Origin: Molanna angustata | Taxonomy: Eukaryota > Arthropoda > Insecta > Trichoptera > Molannidae | Assembly: GCA_963576475.1 (NCBI GenBank) | Contig: OY754968.1 | Coordinates: 11,989,607-12,053,606 of the forward strand | Direction of reading: 5' to 3' | DNA length: 64,000 nucleotides | Shown here: piece by piece, positions 25,130 to 36,438 of the stretch | How the letters are laid out: each line of letters begins with the position of its first letter | Position numbering within the stretch: the stretch's first letter is position 1 | Position numbers and translations under genes: made by a program | Notes under the pieces: model-generated | Told to the model about the DNA's origin: nothing | What the model saw: the letters and a program-made list of their open reading frames with translations, nothing else | Databases searched by the model: none

Positions 25130-28100
25130 CAATGAAATATTTTATTCATTCTAAATTTTACTACCAGGAATATAAATTATCTAACGATAGTATATTTTCA
25201 TGTTAAGATAGACAAACTATTAATGCCGTATAGTGAAGAATGCTTATGTTGTATGAAATATTATAAAAAAAGCAGATAAATTTTGTTTTAAAGAACGCGA
25301 GAGCATTTTCAAAATTTTGACACGTGATATCATATGAAGAAATTTTTTGTTATTTATGGAAAGCTAATCAGTTCTATGTTCAAGCTTTTTACATTATAAC
25401 ATGAAATCAAATTACTGAACTTTTCCATACATAGAAATTTATCTAATTACATTTTTATTCATACTAAATGTTACTATCAGGAATATAAATTTTCTTCCGA
25501 TAGTATATTTTTATGTTAAGATAGACAAACTATTAATGCAGTATAGTGAAGAATGCTTATGTTGTATGAAATATTTTTAAAAAAGCAGATAAATTTTGTT
25601 TTAAAGAACGCAAGAGTATTTTCCAAATTTTGACAGGTGATATCATATGAAGAATTTTTTTGTTATTTATGGAAAGCTAATCAGTTCTATGTTCAAGCTC
25701 TTTACATTATAACATGAAATCAAATTACTGAACTTTTCCATACATAGAAATTTATCTAATTACATTTTTATTCATACTAAATGTTACTACCAGGAATATA
25801 AATTTTCTTCCGATAGTATATTTTTATGTTAAGATAAACAAACTATTAATGCAGTATAGTGAAGAATGCTTATGTTGTATGAAATATTTTAAAAAAAGCA
25901 GATAAATTTTGATTTAAAGAACGCGAGAGCATTTTCAAAATTTTGACACGTGATATCATATGAAGATTTTTTTGTTATTTATGGAAAGCTAATCAGTTCT
26001 ATGTTCAAGCTCTTTACATTATAACATGAAATCAAATTACTGAACTTTTCCATACATAGAAATTTATCTAATTACATTTTTATTCATACTAAATGTTACT
26101 ACCAGGAATATAAATTTTCTTCCGATAGTATATTTTTATGTTAAGATAAACAAACTATTAATGCAGTATAGTGAAGAATGCTTATGTTGTATGAAATATT
26201 TTTAAAAAAGCAGATAAATTTTGTTTTAAAGAACGCAAGAGTATTTTCCAAATTTTGACAGGTGATATCATATGAAGAATTTTTTTGTTATTTATGGAAA
26301 GCTAATCAGTTCTATGTTCAAGCTCTTTACATTATAACATGAAATCAAATTACTGAACTTTTCCATACATAGAAATTTATCTAATTACATTTTTATTCAT
26401 ACTAAATGTTACTACCAGGAATATAAATTTTCTTCCGATAGTATATTTTTATGTTAAGATAAACAAACTATTAATGCAGTATAGTGAAGAATGCTTATGT
26501 TGTATGAAATATTTTTAAAAAAGCAGATAAATTTTGTTTTAAAGAACGCGAGAGCATTTTCAAAATTTTGACACGTGATATTATATGAAGAATTTTTAGT
26601 TATTTATGGAAAGCTAATCAGTTCTATGTTCAAGCTCTTTACATTATAACATGAAATCAAATTACTGAACTTTTCCATACATAGAAATTTATCTAATTAC
26701 ATTTTTATTCATACTAAATGTTATTATCAGGAATATAAATTTTCTTCCGATAGTATATTTTTATGTTAAGATAGACAAACTATTAATGCAGTATAGGGAA
26801 GAATGCTTATGTTGTATGAAATATTTTAAAAAAAGCAGATAAATTTTGTTCTAAAGAACGCGAGAGCATTTTCCAAATTTTGACAGGTGATATCATATGA
26901 AGATTTTTTTTGTTATTTATGGAAAGCTAATCAGTTCTATATTCAAGCTCTTTACATTATAACATGAAATCAAATTACTGAACTTTTCCATACATAGAAA
27001 TTTATCTAATTACATTTTTATTCATACTAAATGTTACTATCAGGAATATAAATTTTCTTCCGATAGTATATTTTTATGATAAGATAGACAAACTTTTAAT
27101 GCAGTATGGTGTAGAATGCTTATGTTGTATGAAATATTTTAATAAAAGTAGATAAATTTTGTTTTAAAGAACGCAAGAGCATTTTCCAAATTTTGACAGG
27201 TGATATCATATGAAGATTTTTTTTGTTATTTATGGAAAGCTAATCAGTTCTATGTTCAAGCTCTTTACATTATAACATGAAATCAAATTACTGAACTTTT
27301 CCATACATAGAAATTTATCTAATTACATTTTTATTCATACTAAATGTTACTATCAGGAATATAAATTTTCTTCCGATAGTATATTTTTATGTTAAGATAG
27401 ACAAACTATTAATGCAGTATAGGGAAGAATGCTTATGTTGTATGAAATATTTTAAAAAAAGCAGATAAATTTTGTTCTAAAGAACGCGAGAGCATTTTCC
27501 AAATTTTGACAGGTGATATCATATGAAGATTTTTTTTGTTATTTATGGAAAGCTAATCAGTTCTATGTTCAAGCTCTTTACATTATAACATGAAATCAAA
27601 TTACTGAACTTTTCCATACATAGAAATTTATCTAATTACATTTTTATTCATACTAAATGTTACTATCAGGAATATAAATTTTCTTCCGATAGTATATTTT
27701 TATGATAAGATAGACAAACTTTTAATGCAGTATGGTGTAGAATGCTTATGTTGTATGAAATATTTTAATAAAAGTAGATAAATTTTGTTTTAAAGAACGC
27801 AAGAGCATTTTCCAAATTTTGACAGGTGATTCATATGAAGAATTTTTTTGTTATTTATGGAAAGCTAATCAGTTCTATTTTCAAGCTCTTTACATTATAA
27901 CATGAAATCAAATTACTGAACGTTTCCATACATAGAAATTTATCTAATTACATTTTTATTCATACTAAATGTTACTATCAGGAATATAAATTTTCTTCCG
28001 ATAGTATATTTTTATGTTAAGATAGACAAACTATTAATGCAGTATAGGGAAGAATGCTTATGTTGTATGAAATATTTTAAAAAAAGCAGATAAATTTTGT

Positions 28101-31100
28101 TTTAAAGAACGCAAGAGTATTTTCCAAATTTTGACAGGTGATATCATATGAAGAATTTTTTTGTTATTTATGGAAAGCTAATCAGTTCTATGTTCAAGCT
28201 CTTTACATTATAACATGAAATCAAATTACTGAACTTTTCCATACATAGAAATTTATCTAATTACATTTTTATTCATACTAAATGTTACTACCAGGAATAT
28301 AAATTTTCTTCCGATAGTATATTTTTATGTTAAGATAAACAAACTATTAATGCAGTATAGTGAAGAATGCTTATGTTGTATGAAATATTTTAAAAAAAGC
28401 AGATAAATTTTGATTTAAAGAACGCGAGAGCATTTTCAAAATTTTGACACGTGATATCATATGAAGATTTTTTTGTTATTTATGGAAAGCTAATCAGTTC
28501 TATGTTCAAGCTCTTTACATTATAACATGAAATCAAATTACTGAACTTTTCCATACATAGAAATTTATCTAATTACATTTTTATTCATACTAAATGTTAC
28601 TACCAGGAATATAAATTTTCTTCCGATAGTATATTTTTATGTTAAGATAAACAAACTATTAATGCAGTATAGTGAAGAATGCTTATGTTGTATGAAATAT
28701 TTTTAAAAAAGCAGATAAATTTTGTTTTAAAGAACGCAAGAGTATTTTCCAAATTTTGACAGGTGATATCATATGAAGAATTTTTTTGTTATTTATGGAA
28801 AGCTAATCAGTTCTATGTTCAAGCTCTTTACATTATAACATGAAATCAAATTACTGAACTTTTCCATACATAGAAATTTATCTAATTACATTTTTATTCA
28901 TACTAAATGTTACTACCAGGAATATAAATTTTCTTCCGATAGTATATTTTTATGTTAAGATAAACAAACTATTAATGCAGTATAGTGAAGAATGCTTATG
29001 TTGTATGAAATATTTTTAAAAAAGCAGATAAATTTTGTTTTAAAGAAAGCGAGAGCATTTTCAAAATTTTGACACGTGATATTATATGAAGAATTTTTAG
29101 TTATTTATGGAAAGCTAATCAGTTCTATGTTCAAGCTCTTTACATTATAACATGAAATCAAATTACTGAACTTTTCCATACATAGAAATTTATCTAATTA
29201 CATTTTTATTCATACTAAATGTTATTATCAGGAATATAAATTTTCTTCCGATAGTATATTTTTATGTTAAGATAGACAAACTATTAATGCAGTATAGGGA
29301 AGAATGCTTATGTTGTATGAAATATTTTAAAAAAAGCAGATAAATTTTGTTCTAAAGAACGCGAGAGCATTTTCCAAATTTTGACAGGTGATATCATATG
29401 AAGATTTTTTTTGTTATTTATGGAAAGCTAATCAGTTCTATGTTCAAGCTCTTTACATTATAACATGAAATCAAATTACTGAACTTTTCCATACATAGAA
29501 ATTTATCTAATTACATTTTTATTCATACTAAATGTTACTATCAGGAATATAAATTTTCTTCCGATAGTATATTTTTATGATAAGATAGACAAACTTTTAA
29601 TGCAGTATGGTGTAGAATGCTTATGTTGTATGAAATATTTTAATAAAAGTAGATAAATTTTGTTTTAAAGAACGCAAGAGCATTTTCCAAATTTTGACAG
29701 GTGATATCATATGAAGATTTTTTTTGTTATTTATGGAAAGCTAATCAGTTCTATGTTCAAGCTCTTTACATTATAACATGAAATCAAATTACTGAACTTT
29801 TCCATACATAGAAATTTATCTAATTACATTTTTATTCATACTAAATGTTACTATCAGGAATATAAATTTTCTTCCGATAGTATATTTTTATGTTAAGATA
29901 AACAAACTATTAATGCAGTATAGTGAAGAATGCTTATGTTGTATGAAATATTTTAAAAAAAGCAGATAAATTTTGTTTTAAAGAACGCGAGAGCATTTTC
30001 AAAATTTTGATAGGTGATATCATATGAAGTTTTTTTTTGTTATTTATGGAAAGCTTATCAGTTCTATGTTCAAGCTCTTTACATTAAAACATGAAATCAA
30101 ATTACTGAACTTTTCCATACATAGAAATTTATCTAATTACATTTTTATTCATACTAAATGTTACTATCAGGAATATAAATTTTCTTCCGATAGTATATTT
30201 TTATGTTAAGATAGACAAACTATTAATGCAGTATAGGGAAGAATGCTTATGTTGTATGAAATATTTTAAAAAAAGCAGATAAATTTTGTTCTAAAGAACG
30301 CGAGAGCATTTTCCAAATTTTGACAGGTGATATCATATGAAGATTTTTTTTGTTATTTATGGAAAGCTAATCAGTTCTATGTTCAAGCTCTTTACATTAT
30401 AACATGAAATCAAATTACTGAACTTTTCCATACATAGAAATTTATCTAATTACATTTTTATTCATACTAAATGTTACTATCAGGAATATAAATTTTCTTC
30501 CGATAGTATATTTTTATGATAAGATAGACAAACTTTTAATGCAGTATGGTGTAGAATGCTTATGTTGTATGAAATATTTTAATAAAAGTAGATAAATTTT
30601 GTTTTAAAGAACGCAAGAGCATTTTCCAAATTTTGACAGGTGATTCATATGAAGAATTTTTTTGTTATTTATGGAAAGCTAATCAGTTCTATTTTCAAGC
30701 TCTTTACATTATAACATGAAATCAAATTACTGAACGTTTCCATACATAGAAATTTATCTAATTACATTTTTATTCATACTAAATGTTACTATCAGGAATA
30801 TAAATTTTCTTCCGATAGTATATTTTTATGTTAAGATAGACAAACTATTAATGCAGTATAGGGAAGAATGCTTATGTTGTATGAAATATTTTAAAAAAAG
30901 CAGATAAATTTTGTTTTAAAGAACGCGAGAGCATTTTCAAAATTTTGACACGTGATATTATATGAAGAATTTTTTTGTTATTTATGGAAAGCTAATCAGT
31001 TCTATGTTCAAGCTCTTTACATAATAACATGAAATCAAATTACTGAACGTTTCCATACATAGAAATTTATCTAATTACATTTTTATTCATACTAAATGTT

Positions 31101-33060
31101 ACTATCAGGAATATAAATTTTCTTCCGATAGTATATTTTTATGTTAAGATAGACAAACTATTAATGCAGGATAGGGAAGAATGCTTATGTTGTATGAAAT
31201 ATTTTAAAAAAAGCAGATAAATTTTGTTCTAAATAACGCGAGAGCATTTTCCAAATTTTGACAGGTGATATCATATGAAGATTTTTTTTGTTATTTATGG
31301 AAAGCTAATCAGTTCTATGTTCAAGCTCTTTACATTATAACATGAAATCAAATTACTGAACTTTTCCATACATAGAAATTTATCTAATTACATTTTTATT
31401 CATACTAAATGTTACTATCAGGAATATAAATTTTCTTCCGATAGTATATTTTTATGATAAGATAGACAAACTCTTAATGCAGTATGGTGTAGAATGCTTA
31501 TGTTGTATGAAATATTTTAAAAAAAGCAGATAAATTTTGTTCTAAAGAACGCGAGAGCATTTTCAAAATTTTGACACGTGATATTATATGAAGAATTTTT
31601 TTGTTATTTATGGAAAGCTAATCAGTTCTATGTTCAAGCTCTTTACATAATAACATGAAATCAAATTACTGAACGTTTCCATACATAGAAATTTATCTAA
31701 TTACATTTTTATTCATACTAAATGTTACTATCAGGAATATAAATTTTCTTCCGATAGTATATTTTTATGATAAGATAGACAAACTCTTAATGCAGTATGT
31801 TGTAGAATGCTTATGTTGTATGAAATATTTTAAAAAAAGCAGATAAATTTTGTTCTAAAGAACGCGAGAGCATTTTCAAAATTTTGACACGTGATATTAT
31901 ATGAAGAATTTTTTTGTTATTTATGGAAAGCTAATCAGTTCTATGTTCAAGCTCTTTACATAATAACATGAAATCAAATTACTGAACGTTTCCATACATA
32001 GAAATTTATCTAATTACATTTTTATTCATACTAAATGTTACTATCAGGAATATAAATTTTCTTCCGATAGTATATTTTTATGTTAAGATAGACAAACTAT
32101 TAATGCAGGATAGGGAAGAATGCTTATGTTGTATGAAATATTTTAAAAAAAGCAGATAAATTTTGTTCTAAATAACGCGAGAGCATTTTCCAAATTTTGA
32201 CAGGTGATATCATATGAAGATTTTTTTTGTTATTTATGGAAAGCTAATCAGTTCTATGTTCAAGCTCTTTACATTATAACATGAAATCAAATTACTGAAC
32301 TTTTCCATACATAGAAATTTATCTAATTACATTTTTATTCATACTAAATGTTACTATCAGGAATATAAATTTTCTTCCGATAGTATATTTTTATGTGAAG
32401 ATAAACAAACTATTAATGCAGTATAGTGAAGAATGCTTATTTTGTATGAAATATTTTAAAAAAAGCAGATAAATCTTGTTCTAAAGAACGCGAGAGCATT
32501 TTCCAAATTTTGACAGGTGATATCATATGAAGATTTTTTTTGTTGTTTATGGAAAGCTAATCAGTTCTATGTTCAAGCTTTTTACATTATAACATGAAAT
32601 CAAATTACTGAACTTTTCCATACATAGAAATTTATCTAATTACATTTTTATTCATACTAAACGTTACTATCAGGAATATAAATTTTCTTCCGATAGTATA
32701 TTTTTATGTTAAGATAAACAAACTATTAATGCAGTATAGTGAAGACTGCTTATGTTGTATGAAATATTTTAAAAAAAGCAGATAAATTTTGTTTCAAAGA
32801 GCGTTAGAGCATTTTGACAATGTTGACACGTGATATCATATGAAGAAATTTTATGATATCTATGAAAAGCTAATCAGTTCTAAGTTCAAGCTATTAATAT
32901 TCTTATATCAATATGAAATCAATGAACTGAACATTGCCAAATATAAAAAAATTCTCTTGTTACATATAAGTTTCATACAAATATCCATTAAATTAAATAT
33001 AATTTTTGAAACCGTTGAATATTTTTCTTTTAACATTGACCAACTTTGAATACAATTTTA
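25130..33060. repeat. Satellite array, 313-bp monomer, about 25 copies
   Basis: The landmark GAATGCTTATG (or a one-base variant) occurs 25 times, from 25238 to 32744, always 312 or 313 bp apart. Monomers are AT-rich and differ by only a few bases each. Variant marks include GTGAAG, GGGAAG or GTGTAG before the landmark, GTGATTCATATG (one base lost) and AAATAACGCG. The marks repeat in ordered blocks, about 2501 bp (8 monomers) and 2814 bp (9 monomers) apart, which shows block duplications within the array. Frames of about 60 codons in single monomers are not conserved between copies, so there is no gene. Confidence 0.96.
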
Positions 33061-33440
33061 TGAAGATTCTTGGTGTTGTATAAATAGTTGAAACCAAATT
33101 AAAATATCTCTAATTTCCAGGTCGTGAGAGCATTTTTTCAGTTTTAATAGATGAAATCATAAAGAAACATTGGGAAAAAATGAACCGTTGTCTATGGAAA
33201 ACTAATCAGCTCTAAGTTTATGGACTTAACACATGTGATATCAATATGAAGTCAATCGGACTTATAGTTTGGGCTGCAGAGAGGACACAAAAAAAAAACA
33301 ACGTAAATGATGAATTCATAGGGAAGAAATCAAAAGTTGTCTATGGAAAACTAATCAGCTCTAGGTCTTTGCACTTTACACATATGATGTTAATATGAAG
33401 TCGATCAGACTTATAGTTTGGGCTGTAGAGAGGACACAAA
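33061..33440. repeat. Decayed edge of the satellite
   Basis: 33061 onward aligns to a monomer (GTGAGAGCATTTT, ATGGAAAACTAATCAGCTCT) but is heavily diverged. TCTATGGAAAACTAATCAGC then repeats at 33191 and 33340, a 149-bp step, so the periodicity has changed. This is a classical divergent array boundary. Confidence 0.75.
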
Positions 33441-33449
33441 AAAGATAAA

Positions 33450-33630
33450 TGCTACGGCGTACGGCGTACGGCGTACGGCGTATACGCCATACACACAAAC
33501 ACATCAGGACGAAACTCATAGTGTGCATTCTCTACATGATACCCATTGAGAAATTGATGTAAAAAAAATATGCTTAAATTTTGCGAAATCATGACTCTCC
33601 CCTATTCCATAGTGTGGAGAGTAAAAATAT
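33450..33630. repeat. Dispersed repeat D, copy 2, with (ACGGCGT)n start
   Basis: Begins with about four tandem ACGGCGT heptamers, unusually GC-rich here, then follows copy 1 (4575-4735) base for base over long stretches, ending CCATAGTGTGGAGAGTA. Confidence 0.8.
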
Positions 33631-34530
33631 AGGTAGGTATATATATTTTGCATAAACCAATACTTATACAGAAGTATATTAAAGACATGTCTTATGTATA
33701 TTTATAATAAAGGTAGGTATATTTACCGATATAAAAGGTAATCGTTATCTGTGAGGCACCGGCTTAGAATAGTGCTTCCATTCTTTTAAATCATTGTTTT
33801 CGAGTGTCCCGTAAGAGCCGGGTAATCGAAAATACAACAGGCAACAATAACATCTCACATAGTTCAGCAATGAGGTTCACCACCCATTCTGAATGTAGTG
33901 CCTTTTTTGGTGAAACGAGACTGGTGTGTGGGTATACATAGATGTGTGGTTCTCCCTTTTATAAGGCAATGCACACCCGGACACCTTTCGTTGGTTACCC
34001 CACATTGTGGGATATGCCGTGATGGTATGAATGAATGAATTAATGAATAGGTAATCGTCGTGCCGTGTTTTGTTATGGCTATGTCAAACTGAATTATTGA
34101 TTCGCATTTCAAAGTCTTTTGACAAATTCTAAGGACGGAAATGTATACAACGAATCAAGATTTGATCGTTTTAAAATGGAAATTACCATTTTAGTTCTGA
34201 ACATAGATGGAGACACAATAAATCATAAAGCAAGAAAACATTAATAAAACGGGTAATGTTTATAAAGACTCTGAACATTATTTCATTTAAGTATATTATT
34301 CCACTCGTAACCAGAATGGTATTCTGCTGTAGACTGCATAGACCATTGTTTTCTGATTGATAAATTTGCAACAGTAAATTACAATAAGTGATTTTCTGTT
34401 CTGATTGTAATTGTAAGAACTAAAGGGTCCAAATTTGATCTTTTGGTCACATGATCCCTATACGACTAAAAGATAAAAAAGATTATTCATTGAATATAGT
34501 TTCAGAGTTCTCGTGGGAATTTATATACAT
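33631..34530. other. Intergenic; possible LINE tail at 33890-34048
   Basis: GGTTACCCCACATTGTGGGA and GCCGTGATGGTATGAATGAA resemble the closing segment of LINE family W with a diverged tetranucleotide tail. The rest is unassigned. Confidence 0.45.
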
Positions 34531-34860
34531 CGAATATTTTTATTATTGCATATGCGCACACATTGGATTTTTTTCCCTGCCGGGAGTCAAAGATATTTTT
34601 TAACAGATTTTTAATTATCTCAATAGAGACAAAGTTGGAATATTTTACTGTAGGAGAACCGGGAAATCAAGGCACCTACAGGGCTTACGACCTGTCATCG
34701 GCTGGTTTACGTGATCACTTTATGCGCATAAAATGATCACGTAAACCAGCCGATGACAAGTCGTAAGCCCTGTAGGTGCCTTGATATCCCGGTTCTCCTA
34801 CAGTAAAATATTCCAACTTCGTCTCTATTGAGATAATTAAAAATCTGTTAAAAAATTTAT
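34531..34860. repeat. MITE-like element forming a 262-bp near-perfect palindrome
   Basis: Positions 34595-34856 are self-complementary around a TGCGCA centre at 34723-34728 with very few mismatches. Ends read ATTTTTTAACAGATTTTT and its reverse complement. The external left flank (GCATATGCGCACACATTGG and a CCCTGCCGGGAGTC block) matches 23280-23330. This copy consists of two full half-elements head to head, whereas other copies usually show one intact half. Confidence 0.9.
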
Positions 34861-35562
34861 ATACATATTTTTCAGCATAGTAAAAATATTTGGGTACTCA
34901 TATAATTAACCCATTTATCTAATTAAAGTTATATTCATGGACGGTCTGTGAGTGAGTGATCATTCCATGTTATGACTATTTATGCGAGTTGAGAAAGACA
35001 CAGATGAATAAAACGTTGATGCAAGATATCGGAGACAAATAAGAAGAGTAATTATGAAAGGAGATTGAGGATAAAGAAGAAGCAGGTACCTACTTAAATT
35101 ATGGCAAAAAATTGGATGATACGTAAGACCTCAGGAAAGTGTGAGTAGATACCTACCTATTAAAGTTGTTAGTAGGTACAGAATCCTTCGAGATGACTTT
35201 TGTTCTCGTGTGATGAATCGTTTCAACAGTATCTCTCTTCCAACTAAATACATTTCAGATTTCATATCATCGTTATTGAGATGTCTATCTTACTCAGAGA
35301 TACATACATGCGACCCTGTTCATTTTATAATGAATATGATGCATTCTCTTTTGTTCCTTCAGACGAATATTGATTTACAAAATATTTCACGTTTTTTCGT
35401 ACTCTACGTTAAATCACTCCAAACATTTCAAGGGAAATAAAAAATATGATTTTGTTCTTAAACTTCTTAAGGATGTGAATTTCAAGTTTATTGAAAAACA
35501 AATATATTTATACGCACTTTTCAATCTTTCGATTGTGACGGCTTCTAATTTGTAGAATTCCA

Positions 35563-35798
35563 TTATGACAATGATTAATATGAACACATATATAATTCCA
35601 CAATTTATTTTATTTTTCTCCCGACGACCGTTTCGGCTTATAAGGCCATAATCAACTGGTGTTGAATACACAGTTCACAAATGTGAACTGTGTATTCAAC
35701 ACCAGTTGATTATGGCCTTATAAGCCGAAACGGTCGTCGGGAGAAAAATAAAATAAATTGTGGAATTATATATGTGTTCATATTAATCATTGTCATAA
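35563..35798. repeat. 236-bp perfect palindrome
   Basis: The arms are exact reverse complements everywhere I checked except the central AA at 35680-35681. Each arm contains GCCGAAACGGTCGTCGGGAG. The right arm's plus strand reads TTGATTATGGCCTTATAAGC followed by CGAAAC (35706-35731), which resembles a hammerhead-ribozyme core (CUGAUGA, stem II, GAAA). Two core positions differ, so it is probably inactive. Confidence 0.95.
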
Positions 35799-36296
35799 AT
35801 ATATTTATTTAAAATAAAACAATACAATATTACAACATTTACAGATTATACATTGATTACATATTTATGTATGACTCAACTTCAAAAGAGAATTTCTCGT
35901 GTATTGAAGTGAGTCACATTTCACAAAACATACAACATACATAACATTTACATTGATACAATAACAAAAAAATTGCAAAAACTTGACAACCTTAGCAAAA
36001 ATATAATTAAAAACAAACGTTAAATCCTACCAAACAAAATAAAACAAATATATATAAGGGATATTCACAGTAATAATGTTCTTTTCTATAAATTAAAATG
36101 TTCGATCTGATATAATTTGTTGCAATTATAAAGAATTACTTTTAATTGCAGACGAATTTGCAAATTTAAGAGTTTGATATTCACAACTCGATGAAATTCA
36201 TATGTATGATCATATCTGTGGCAAACCTTTCACATTAAAAAAGGAATGATCAAAATAGGGCAATGTCGTAAGGAATTCTCGCCCCTGAGTCAAATC
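35799..36296. other. AT-rich DNA, nothing recognised
   Basis: No supported feature between two foldbacks. Confidence 0.4.
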
Positions 36297-36438
36297 GAAA
36301 ACGCTTAACGATATCGCCAAATACTATTTTTTTTATGAGATTTGACGTTTGTTGTTTGTCATTGTAGAAAAAAAATCTACAACAAATCGAAAATCACATA
36401 CAAAAAAATAGCTTTTGGCGATATCGTTAAGCGTTTTC
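36297..36438. repeat. 142-bp foldback element
   Basis: GAAAACGCTTAACGATATCG (from 36297) is mirrored by an arm ending GTTAAGCGTTTTC at 36438. There are 25 paired bases without mismatch, then an imperfect stem. Probably a small MITE; family unknown. Confidence 0.85.

Noticed and set aside
30024..30209. A 61-codon ORF within the satellite
   Set aside because: It depends on one base change in one monomer; neighbouring monomers have a stop at the same place.
25130..33060. CRISPR-like regular repeat array
   Set aside because: The units are contiguous 313-bp monomers without unique spacers, in eukaryotic DNA.
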